A stretch of DNA of 64,000 nucleotides, taken from contig JASANH010000499.1 of assembly GCA_030248295.1 (NCBI GenBank), positions 1 to 64,000 on the forward strand, written 5' to 3'. The DNA comes from Mesodorylaimus sp. YZB2_4 (Eukaryota > Nematoda > Enoplea > Dorylaimida > Dorylaimidae). The notes below the pieces were generated by a model, which did not search any database, was not told the origin of the DNA, and was given only the letters and a program-made list of their open reading frames with translations. A program made the translations under genes and the position numbers. Shown in pieces: positions 43,601 through 55,600 of the stretch. How positions within the stretch are numbered: position 1 is the first letter of the stretch; every line of letters starts with the position of its first letter.

Positions 43601-46600
43601 GAGTCGATCCATAAGCTTACATCAGCTGATGACAAATAACTTAGTCAAAAATGATCGTGAAAGGATTTTATTAAAATATCATTTCATCACTATTACTTTG
43701 GACTATCAAACATATTGGACGTGTCAGACTTTGTAACATTTCAGAAATCTCGAATATAAAATTCTTTTCGCAACGAGATTTCAACATTTTTATCCAAAAA
43801 ATTTTCAAGCATTGCGCATTCACTATTGGATTTAAAAAATTAGAATTTTTCAATTGGAACGATGTCAAAATGCTGTGCTTGTCCGTGCTTCCATCCATTA
43901 GCCAAGCGTAAAAGTAAGGCGAGGAAATGAGGTGTCGTGCGTGCTACTACTTTCTTATCAATTGGAAAACAGCAGTTATTTCGGGCGGGGTCTTCTCCTG
44001 GGCTCACAGAGTTGATAAGACTAGCCATGTGCTAAATTTTATGGGTTCTGTGCAGCCGTTTTCAAATCGATGCTTATTGCTTGAGACGCTTTACAATGGG
44101 TTTTTATGGCTTTCACCCATTCCGCAGGATTTTTAGCGGGCAGCACTGGTTTTTGAAGAAGTTTCACCATTACCGCTGCTTTACACTCTATTAATGTCAT
44201 CATGTTTTCTTCGCATTCTCTAAATCGATATCTAGTGCAGTGCGTGGGAGCAACTTAAATGCCGCGGCTTGAAGAACACACGACTTAGACGCCCGGTTGC
44301 TAATGTTCTACAGTAAATGTCAGTTCACAAAGGTGGGGTCCATTATCCTTTCCCCATTGATTTTCTTTCCCCTTTTGAAATTTTTCTTTAGCAGTCAATA
44401 AAAATGCTGGTTTATAAGTTTTTCAAGTCCCAGATCATGTCTTTATCTTCTAACCTTCATCAGATCGAATTAGGATTGATGGCGAGTTTATATGTTGGCT
44501 CAGCTAAGATTTCTCATCGCAGTCACTGACTGTCCAGGCGCAAAGAGGCCTGATGCATTTAGTTGCCGTCTAGGCAGGCATCGAATTAATGCGATTTCCG
44601 CTCCCTCATAAATGCACATCAAAAGGACCCGACCAAGGCGTGCTTCGGCAGTCAGCTCCGTGCCAACAAATAGCGCGTATTTCCTCCGCATCATCCGGAC
44701 AACATTCGTGCCTTAAAAGGACATTTTTAATGTGAGGCAGAAAATGAAGAAATAGATTTTGGCACGAGGCACAACAACATAGTGTGCGCATCCGTGAGAT
44801 TTGGCCTCTTACAGCCAAGAGTACCCTTCATATAGTACTAGAACCTGTTTCGCACGAGGGTGGTACTACACTAGAAGAAAGTGTGTCGTGTCGTGGTGCA
44901 AGTTTTGTAATATTACTCGCAGCTCATACTTGGTTAGTTGACTGACAAGTTCGTAGGTGGCACCATATTTGTGTCGGCCAAGTACTTTTTCTTCGTCTTT
45001 CCACAGACTGACAGGAACGTAGTATAAGTCTAAACAATAGAATTTTTGTGAGGTTTATGTATCGAAATTATTATGAACGTGGATGTTATTGTACTAAAAA
45101 GAGAAGTAAGCTCCAATTTGGGCTACGGAGAGAGTGGCTAGGACAGGCAGGAAACAAATGTTTGTTTAGTTTTTGCCAAAATCGCTCGATTTAAAAGGCA
45201 ATCTTTCTGAGTGATGCTTGTCATTTCAGATGAACACGAGAAAATTCAAAAACGGACTTTTACGAAATGGGTGAATTCTCACTTAGCTCATGTAAGTAAT
45301 GCATTTGAATTGTTGCCGCTGTCCAAGTCTGTGTCTGGAACTTCGATGCCAGCCTCTATTTGCTAAGCTGTGGGCGAATCTTTGCAGCAGCATTTTTTTG
45401 CTCGATTGTACTGCTGATCGAAAAATCTCTTCAAATCTTTGGCTCAGTTTTCTTCAGCGAACATTTGAAAGTCATGCTTTTGCGCAAGGATTTATCATTC
45501 ATTTTCCTAAGAAAGCGAAAATTGAATTTTGGCTTGCCAAAATCACTGTCAAAGCGCATACCACTTTGCTGTTGCAATTTTGTGCATCTGCAACTCTGAA
45601 TCATAGCGTCACTTTGATACTGACCAGGGAATACATACCGTATCTGTATGATTTTAGCATGAATCAGCAACAGAAATCGATGATTTATACGAAGATATCA
45701 AGGATGGTATTCGGTTGTGCTATTTGTTGGAGGTTTTATCCGGTGAAAAATTGGTAAGCAGACGAGTCCTGATTCTTGACGTGTGTGTGTGACAGAGTGA
45801 ACGTCTTTGAGTGATTGCTGCTCAAAATTCCAGTGACTTTTCTAAAGTACATTTTCGCCGTCTTTTTTAGCTTGTGAGCCGAGGTCGGCGACTAAATCGA
45901 GTTCATCACGAAAGCAACATACGCACAGCTTTGACATTTTTGCAAAAGCGAGGAGTAAGTTGGTGCGAGTTAAGATGAAGAAAAGTTTGCAAGTTCTCAA
46001 CCACATGTCATCACATGTCAATCAAAATTCTGTCTTCTGCCTCTGACCCTGCTGGTGTGGTTTTAGGTTCGACTGATCAATAACAATGTCAGCGATATTG
46101 CTGATGGAAAACCAACGATCGTACTTGGATTGATTTGGCAAATTATTTTGCATTTTCAAGTACTTACCCAAATACTTTCGAATTTCCCGCTTTTTTGTTA
46201 TTGTGCTCTATTTTGAAATGTACTTAATTTTGTGCAGATCGAATCCAATGCGGAGTTACTTCACGATTGGGGTCTTACTGTTGGTGCATCAACCGCGGCC
46301 AGCAGTACGAGTAGTTTGGATTCGGTTGGGCTGGTCAGCCCGGGCGGAGTTGCCATTCGATCTGGTCCAGCCACCCCGACATCCAAGCAAGCACGATTCC
46401 GACCATCGGCCAATAGCGGTAATGGAACATCGACCGGAGCTTCGGCCACATCAGCTCAAGCGGGAAAAGCTGGAGCGAAAAAGTTGCTGCTGGCCTGGGT
46501 GAAGAAAGTGATCAGCGAGTAAGAGGCAGTTGATTGAGGATGAATTGTGTTTTTGCATCTCCTTTTCCAGCAAATATGGCATCGCTGTCAAGGATTTCGG

Positions 46601-49600
46601 AGCCAGCTGGCGAGATGGTGTTTTGTTCAACGCCATGGTACATACGGTTAGACCGGACTTGATCGATATGGATCGTGTCAGGCAGACATCACGTCCTGGT
46701 GCGGCCAGAGAGAATCTACAACAAGCCTTCAATGTAGCTTTCGAGCAATTGGGCATTCCAAGATTGTTGGATCCTGAAGGTAAATTTGTCATTTTTAAAA
46801 TATTTCTAATGCAAATTTTTTGTTTTTCAGATGTTCTGGTTGATCAGCCAGATGAAAAATCGATTGTCACTTACGTTGCGCAGTTTATCAAAAAATATCC
46901 ATCGCCCAAGTGCGCCAAGGTAAGTCATTAGATTCGATACACTGGCGATTCTGTGACTTTTGAGTCTAAAGAGATGTCATGCCATACGTTATTCACAGCC
47001 AAGCACTATACAGCGCACTCGAGGGCTAAGGAACACATATTTGACAACCATTTTTCACCGAGGCGGGAGTCGAACCCTCTCCTGTAAATGCGCACCCAGC
47101 GTGACAGGCAGTCGGCTTAACCGCTAGGCCACGATCTGGTGTCAGAAGTCACGACAAGCAATTTAGACTTTCTTCTTCTCCTCCCCTCGAACGAGTTTAG
47201 CATCCAGTGCTATGAGAATTTGCTGGTGAATCTGCCTGGATATCACCGTGAAACTTTTCTTTCAGCTCCAATACACCGTTTCGCAAGCCTTGGAGATGGC
47301 GAAGGAGGAACGCGCAAAATACGAGCAGCTGACATCTTGGCTGAATGTAGCCAATAAAATGGTGTCCGAGAAATTGGAGCATCCATCAAAAGACTTTTAT
47401 TCCGAATTTCAAGTATGTCATTGGTTTTGTAGTTTTCTTAGGTTTCTAACTTTAATTTCATCTTTGTAGCACCTTCTGGTCATTCGACGCGAGTATTTAG
47501 AGTACATCGAGATTTACAAGTATTTCTTTGAAAGATGGCGAACTGGCGCAGCATTGACTTTGACCGAGGAGACGTGGACTTCGTTGGATGAATCGTGGCG
47601 AAGATTCAGTTCAAATTTGACTGACTGGAATCATCGATTGGAAGAGAATTTACCGGGTCGGCTAAGAATGATCTATTTGTGGTTGGAACAAGCGGAAATT
47701 TTGTTAAAAGAGCCTTCACCCCAAATGCATAAAATAACTGAGGATACTGAGAATGTTGGAGAAAAGTACGGGTCGATGGTGGTCGAATTAGAGGATGCTT
47801 TATCCAGATTGCGGGTAAGGCCCACATGGAATTTCCGTTTCGGCAGCTTACTTGTCTGTCTTTCACCCGCCGCAACCGTTTTCCCTAGCTTTTTGAGCCT
47901 AGAAGTGTGAATGCTTGCGCAGAGTAGTGCAGCCGAGTCAAACAGTGATTCATGCAACATAAGTGTAAAGGCAAGATATTTCAAAAATTTTCTTTCCTGG
48001 GTTGGAGTTGAACTCGCATCTTTTATGACTCAGTTGATGTTGTACCATTTACACCAGCCAACTCTCCACGCAACCTGTTGTCTTTATTCCTGCATCACCT
48101 AAGCTAAATAATTATGTACTACAAGATAACGGCCGTTCTTCCCTGTTTTAGGCGCACTTCGCTGAGTACAGTACGGTGTACAGCGATTTCTGCGATGTCT
48201 ATCGTTCGAGACGGGTCTCCAAATCACACTTACGCGATGGCAGCCTGGAAAGTTTGGGTGAAGCTGAGCAAGTGCTTCTTGAATCCATCGAGGAGATACC
48301 GGGCGAATTTCTCGAACCATTAGCATTGCGGTTCCAAGCAGCCGCTGAGAATGAAGCTAATCGAAGAAGATATTTGGAATATTTGGTAGCAAAATACAAG
48401 TTTTTGGAACGGGTTTATCGATTGAAGGAAAGATTGATCATTTGGAGGCGATTACCCGATTGCGTTATTACATTGAAGGAGATATGCGAGCAGATGGAAA
48501 AAGAAACGTCGATAATTTTGACAAAACAGGCGGGAAAGGCGTCAGTGGACGCTTGCAAACAATTACTGCCCCATGTTATAGCGAATGGTAAGTACAATCA
48601 GTGATGTTGCATTAACTTATGCTTGAGGATATTGTCTGATCGAGGGTCAATTTCTGGCTGTCTTCGAGGTGATGACATGACAGGGTTGATGTGATGCGAT
48701 CGATATGGCTGACTATCGATCTGTTATTGTTGACGGACATATAATTGTCAGTTCTGTGATTATTGATCGATCGATCGGCTAATCGAATGATCGATGCACA
48801 TCATGTGCGTGACTGACAATCGATTGGCTCGCATACCAAACACATAATCGGTTAATTAATTGTCATAGATAGTGCACAATCAGCATGATTGATTTTGATA
48901 TGAGCAATCTGATTTTTAAGTGACTGTCTTCATCAGTCCAACACAGATCGAACAGGATCAATTTTTTCCGACCATCATTAGGATTCATCACTGAACACCA
49001 TCATTCCCTTGAACACAGACTTGTCATATTCAAATCGCACTGACCCACTTTCTGTTTTCAGTTGACGAATCCATTGAAGAAAAATTACTGGACGAAACCT
49101 TATCGCAATCCGATCAATTTCGGGCTGAATTCGATCAGCTTCACCGTCGTTTGCCCATCCTTTACTCCAACTGGATGGAAGTTATTGAATTACACGCTTC
49201 CCTGAACAAATGGTTGAACGAGGCCTTGACTCGTGTCCTCAAGGAGAGAAGACAATTCGGTGTGGTGCAGCGTGAAATGCGCGATATGTGGGAGGCACGG
49301 TATCGACGATACGAGGAATTAGTGCAGTCAGTCTTGACGCAGATTGGTGCCAGACCCGCGGAGTTGGTCAAAAATGAGAGGCAAGAGATCAAGCGGAAAT
49401 GGGACCAGCTGAAAGCTAAGGTAAAAGAAAGATTAGCTTTAGCCAAGAGTAGAATGCATCAGCACTGCTAGACTGCATATATTAAAATCAGCGGGGGGGG
49501 GGGGTAGTTTTCCACGCGTCAGCCTATTATATCTGAGTGACTTACATTCAATAGCAGGGGTGGTCGGTCACGACTGAGCTAACACGAATTACGCATGAAA

Positions 49601-52600
49601 TCGGTGCCTGGAATAACTAGTTTACAAAGCATGAGTCTTCTGACTAGTTGGTTGCGGACTACCAGCTACCTATACCCAGGCCACCTGCCTTGTTCTCTTG
49701 CTCCGCACTGCTAAGTCTGTGATCAGGCATTATCAGGTAACCGAACCTAGTGCAACCGTTTTCAGTGTGGTTACGTGGAAAGCCATAAAGTTACCAGTTC
49801 GGCCGTCTCCCCACCATCGCATGTCATCGTTACAACAACCATGACTTCTCCAACAGTCAGTTTGGCCACATCAGCCGACACATCGGCCACGTCGGCATTG
49901 AAATTAAGCGGAATATTGACTTGGGTCGAAGAAGCGGAAATTTTATTACGAAGGCGGGTATCGCAAACCAGTGAATTAGCGAATTTGGAATCTGAAATTT
50001 CAGTAAGTTCAAAGAAGTTTCTTTTTTTATCGCCACCGGGTATATGACTTTCGCTTTTTCAGAAATATCAATCGGAAATGAGTAAAATTGAGCAAGAACT
50101 TAAAAAGCACATGCCTTCTGTGAAATCAAAGGCAGCGGGCGGGCTAGCTCCAAGTGCTGGCCTAGAAAAGGCGGTGGCTGATTTACAGAAACGATATCAG
50201 GATGTTCGATTGGGTGCTCCAAATAAGACAAAGGCGCTGAAACTGGTGAGCTTGCAGATTAAAGTGATTTTTAGGGCTTGAGCATTTTGCATGCGGAGGG
50301 CCTCTCCAAATCCTTGCGACCGATCTACGCCCTGCTTGGGCCTCCAAAGTGTGTTCGCTGCTGTAAACTGCGTGAGATGCGTCTAACCGACCCTTTTCAT
50401 TCCAAAACCTGCCCCGTTATGCCAAAGTGCAGCGCATTCAGCACTGGCACACTGGCGCTGTTACGCACACTGTTTTACCATTCGACTTCTAATCATGCAG
50501 GCATTTGACATACCCTATTTTTTAGATATCACCCTATTTTAACCCTATTTTTTAGATATCACCCCAACTGACGTCGCTGGAAACGAAATTTGCAGAAATC
50601 GATTGTTGGCTAAAACAAGTCGAATCGATTTTCTCCCAACGCACTGATGATCAACAAAAAGATCGAATTCGTTCCGAAACTCCTAAACTTAATGAAAAGT
50701 TCAACATGTGCAAAGTGGTATTAGCCAGCGTTTGCAAACCGACGAATGCTGATCATATCGATTCGGAAAAATTACATGACCATTACCGCGCTTTGATGCA
50801 TCGATTCGAAGCTATCAAAGCGTTCTTAGATGGCAAGCAGCCCACGTTAGTGGTGGCCGCGAGCAAGGACGAGGACAAGGAGGATGAACAGTTGCGATCA
50901 CTCGTTTTGGAATACGAAGCAGAATTGAGGGAAGAGCACGATTTACTGAAGCAACCTGGCGGCGTCGATGATTATTGTCGGCTTTTATTGAAGAGGCACA
51001 AGGTAAGATTTCGGACTCGCTAAAATGCTTAGGATAAAAGTCACCAAAATTCTATTCTTGCTAAAAAACATCTTTTTTCCGAAAAATGCTTGTTTTACGC
51101 CGCTCTTCTCATTTTTCAGGATATCTTCGAGACCAGCCAAATGAACGAAATTATTCGAAACATTGAAACGAGCGCAGCGACTAGCCCCGAGTCGCCGGCG
51201 TGGCGATCAGGGGATGCCAGTGGCGAGTCACTTTCCACAAGTCAGAAATGGAAAGAACTTATTGAACGGGTCGAAAGGACGCGTATCCTGCTCGAACGTC
51301 TGGCCACATTGGAACAGACGCTGACCACACTCAAAGAACGTTCACTCGACACTGAACAGAAAGCCAATATGTTGAAAATACGCGTAAACGAAGAACTGCA
51401 AATTCAATCTGCTGCTGCACCCAGTTCGGCCCATGATGGCACGAATGCGAGCATATTGTTACAAGACGCGCGATCGCTGATTTTGGCCTTGGATGTTATC
51501 GAAAGTCAGCTAGAGACTTCGAACGAGGACTTATTAGCTTGTCCCCCGCACTCGAATTGCGTGAGGATATTTGGAGGCTTGCGCGAGAGTAATGCACAAG
51601 TAAGAAATGGATTGGAAGATGCCATAAGTGCACTGAGATCCAGATACGGCAGCGTGGTGATCACGAGCCACAGGATCGAATATTTGACAGAATGGATACG
51701 AACTGTGAAAGTTACGATGACTACGAAACAAGGAGCAGTGGATGAGGTGAGAGGCAGCTGTTTTTCCAGTCGATGTTTTACATTACGTGCTTGGCGACGT
51801 GTAGTATTAGCATACAATACTAGGCGAAGCCTTTCAGGCCTATTCACTGTCACACCAGCTGCTACTGTAGTTGCGAATACCCGTAGGCACTAGATGCTCT
51901 GCTCTGCGTGTGAGTGTCTGTGCAGTAAGAACTCTGCTGTTTTACAGCGTGAATGCACAGAAGCTGAGACTGTGTACAACTTACAACGGGGGGGGGGGGC
52001 GTCTGCAGCGATGCATTGTACTGAATACAGTAAGAATATTTCCAGTCTAAAAATTTGCGGAAAAGGATGCACCAGGTTGGCCATTTGTACTCTCACGTCG
52101 GACCAATAGGTCAGAGGCCAGTATGATTTGCAAGCACGTTACAATACGCACAATGCAAATCTTCACCACAATTTTCATTGCCATCTTTGGATTGGAGGGT
52201 TGTGGACAATACACAAGCCGCAGAGGGTGTGTTGATAGGCTAGCTAGTATTTTCTATGGCTTCTAATGACTTGTGAAGCAAACCCACCGCCTTTTCAGAA
52301 CATCCGTGAAGAGATCGAACACCGAAGTGCAGAAATCGAAGCTCTTAAACATCAAGCAGTGACTCAGTCAGCCACTGACGAAAATCTGTTTCGTCTGCTA
52401 CAGGATATCGAATCTGACCTTGCTCATTTACGCTCTCAATTATCGGAATTGGATGGTCAGGAAATCAGCCTATCTACATTGTCACATGAACCATCGGGTC
52501 TTGTAGAAACCATCGTTCAATTGCAGCACCCATTGATTTCTGACGAACTGAATCAACTGGTCATGGAACTTGAATCAATTTTGTCCCTTTTGCGAGCCCC

Positions 52601-55600
52601 ATCTCAAGGTGTTTACGACGATGAATTCGACGCAGAAGAGTTTTCATTGACGAGTTTAGAATCGGAATTAGAATTACGGAAAGGGCAGATCATGGAGTTG
52701 GAGTCGGGCAATGTGATTGCACAGCCAGCGTTAGAATCTGTAAAAGAGCAATTGAAATATTGCACGGACTCGTTATCATCAAGGAGGAATGCGTTGAGGA
52801 CTGCCTTGGATAGAAAAATGAAATGCAGCGAAATCAGAGATCGGAACGTGGAAGGATTCAGGAAAAGAATCGAAGAATTACGCATGTGCAATTTGGATAA
52901 AGCGATTGAAAGCGCAGTCGAACTGGAGGTAAGCCAAATATACTGTAGAAATGTTTCGTATTTTTCTATCTGACATTTGACACTGAACATCTTTGCTCTG
53001 CATACACGTTAGGTTCAGTCAAGCAAATTTATGACTCCTGCTGTTAACAACTTGTACCCATTTAGACTAAATTTTTTGTGTATGCAATGATGTGCGTGGG
53101 CAGCGAAGTTCTTTGTGACCAAAATTGAATTTGCACACTTCATGGCACTTTTTGAAGTCGTGGCTCTGATAAGTCTGGATCGCGAGAAATGTGGACACCA
53201 AGAGAGACCCTACATGCCGATGTCATGGGATCGAACATGGTCAACATGCCTTGATGCACGTCACGTGCGCACAAGGCGTCAACATCCTCTTTATCGAGCT
53301 TTCAATTTTTCCAACTTCCTGGGCAAGGCTTACGCGCTATTTGAGTGCAAAAGGGTTCCACTCACCCGCTAATCATACCATTGCAGGTTTCCAATCCGCA
53401 CGGCTATCCGGCTCTGTCCACTGCGTCTTCGCGTACCTTAGTAGACGAGCGTCTGCTTACTTGAATCAGTCACTATGCATTTTCTTGAAGTTAAAAGACC
53501 TAACGCAACTCACGTCATCCCCTTTGACCACTGTCTTGACCCCTGAAAAGTGGTCAGGCGGTTCCATCAAACACTCTGATTCCACCTGGACAATTGTTAC
53601 TCAACCCCCATTCTTGCACGAGAGTACTTCTGGTTCTGAACTTGACAAGCGGCTAGTTAATGACACCGGCTGTTGCCATTTCGAATTGCCCATTTCACCT
53701 TTTCTCATTCCATTCCTCTAAGCATCTTAACTTTTCGACAACACGCGCTTTTGTTCCTTTTCGTTAGAAATTTGTTCATAAATCTTCGTTTTTCGATGAG
53801 TTCGCTTCATTTCGTCTTGTTTGCCATGCCCGGATCTTCTTTTTCCCAAGGTGGTCTATTGCTTCTTTAGGATCACCCCGTGTTGTCATAAAAAACTTTT
53901 TGACGTTCCGGTCCGTCTTTTAGAACTTCCCATTCGTCATTGTCGTTCGTGTTATTTTTGTCCGCAGACGGGGACATTTCTGATGACATTTCGTTGGCAA
54001 CTTTGCTCCCACTTTAAGTCACTAAAACTTCGAGCTGGTTTTTAAACTTTGAGAAAATTTACGACTTTTGGCACAAAAGGGCCGTCGAATCGAATTTGAT
54101 CGCTCCAGTTAATTGTTTATGGTGTTGGTGCAGTGAGGAGGGCGAAGGTGATAAGCCAACATATTTTATCAAGTGCAGCTAAGTTTTTCTTGCCTGAAAC
54201 TCCTTCTGTGCACATGTATGGTGCATCAATGAAGGAAGTCCGCATCGTCAGTCGATTGTTGGGGTCGGATGGGGTGAGCTAGTGTGTAGCTTCTTTGCTT
54301 CTGCCGCCTTGCTAGTTGCTAACTGGGATAGGCTGACCTTGGCAACCTAGTTTGTTAGCTTATAAATTGGTTTTTTTGCTTTCCCGTTATCGCAATCGTC
54401 GCTTCTACTTTTGCGCAACTTTCGCCAGCATCACCCAGGAGAATGTTTGTAGTATGAGTGGGGTCAGTAGTGTCTAGTTTGATAGTGGCTTCGACTATAC
54501 TTAGGCAGACAGCGGCAACAGATTTTGTTACGGAGGCATTGTACGAAGTTTTAAACTGGTTTTTAAAAGGTAGGTTAAAAATTCTAGTTCAGTATTACAA
54601 GTAGAAGTTTTTACTTTTTAAATTCTGTTCGTCTTGGAAGGTGCTAGTGCAAGGCATTCGCTTGATTCCTCACTTCCGTCAGCTTTTTACACATCATCGT
54701 CAGCTGCGTTTTGTGCTCGACTTTTCTCTCATTCACTGTTTCGTTTTCGTAGTGGGCGGCAAAAAGCTTTGGAATGGGGAAAAAATGTTGAGCAAAAGGT
54801 TCCAATCGTTCTTAGATTTTTTCTACGCTAAGTTTTGTCGCGAATGGTGAGAGTGCAATCGATCGCATTCTGGGCGGTCTGTTGGACTTTATTCAGGTAG
54901 ATGAGAGAACTGGAAGAAATAGGTTAGTGTTTTCATCGACGTGAGATGTGACTATTGTCCTCATGAATACCTCTTACGTAATTCTAGCTAGGGTTTTGTG
55001 CTAGACGAGCACATTCGTTCTGTATCTCCGGTTTACATCCTGTTTTACTTGACGCAAATTTTTCTCAACTTTAGCATTTGTCATCGACCACATGAGCATC
55101 CTCTGTGCACGAATCTTCTTCGTCATATCCTGCATTCTTGCGATATGAAGCTCTTAGGCTATTGCTCACTGGAAAAAACTGTATTTTCAAAACTTGGCTA
55201 GGTTTGCAGCGATTTGTTAACTTTGAACTTTTCCTACCGTACCGAGAAGGGATTCGAGTGTTTGCGATTTCCTTTTTGCAATCAAATAGTTCGGTATTTT
55301 TATCGAAGTTTCTCGAGTGAACGAGGTAAGAGTATCAGATGCTTTTTTTACTGATAGTGCTTCATTGCGCATTCCCTGTCAGTGCGGTGACTCATATTTT
55401 GCGATGCTGACAAGTTTCATTTTTCATTGCGCAAATCACAAGGTGCAGCCTACTTCATATCGCGGGAATTCAACATATCACTTTCACCTGACGTTGACTT
55501 TGCACTTGCGCTTAGCTTCTCTAGCTTCTCGTCTTGCTAGGCTACCGTTTTGTGATAAAAGGGTGTTCAAGTTAAAGTTTATGACATCTATGCTGTTTAT

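Noticed and set aside
43205-43612. 135-codon minus-strand open frame in nesprin intron 1
   Set aside because: Arg/Pro-rich translation typical of stop-poor non-coding DNA. It has no family resemblance or start context.
45299-45757. 152-codon open frame overlapping the CH1 exons
   Set aside because: Wrong frame. The CH1 domain is read in a different frame of 45658-45753 that joins its neighbours by phase.
47055-47135. Functional tRNA gene on the minus strand
   Set aside because: A- and B-box-like motifs are present, but the acceptor and T stems do not pair well, and a related copy at 18615 suggests a SINE.
53191-53721. 176-codon open frame in nesprin intron 17
   Set aside because: The composition is unlike spectrin repeats, and no acceptor/donor pair matches the phase 0 flanking exons without introducing stops.
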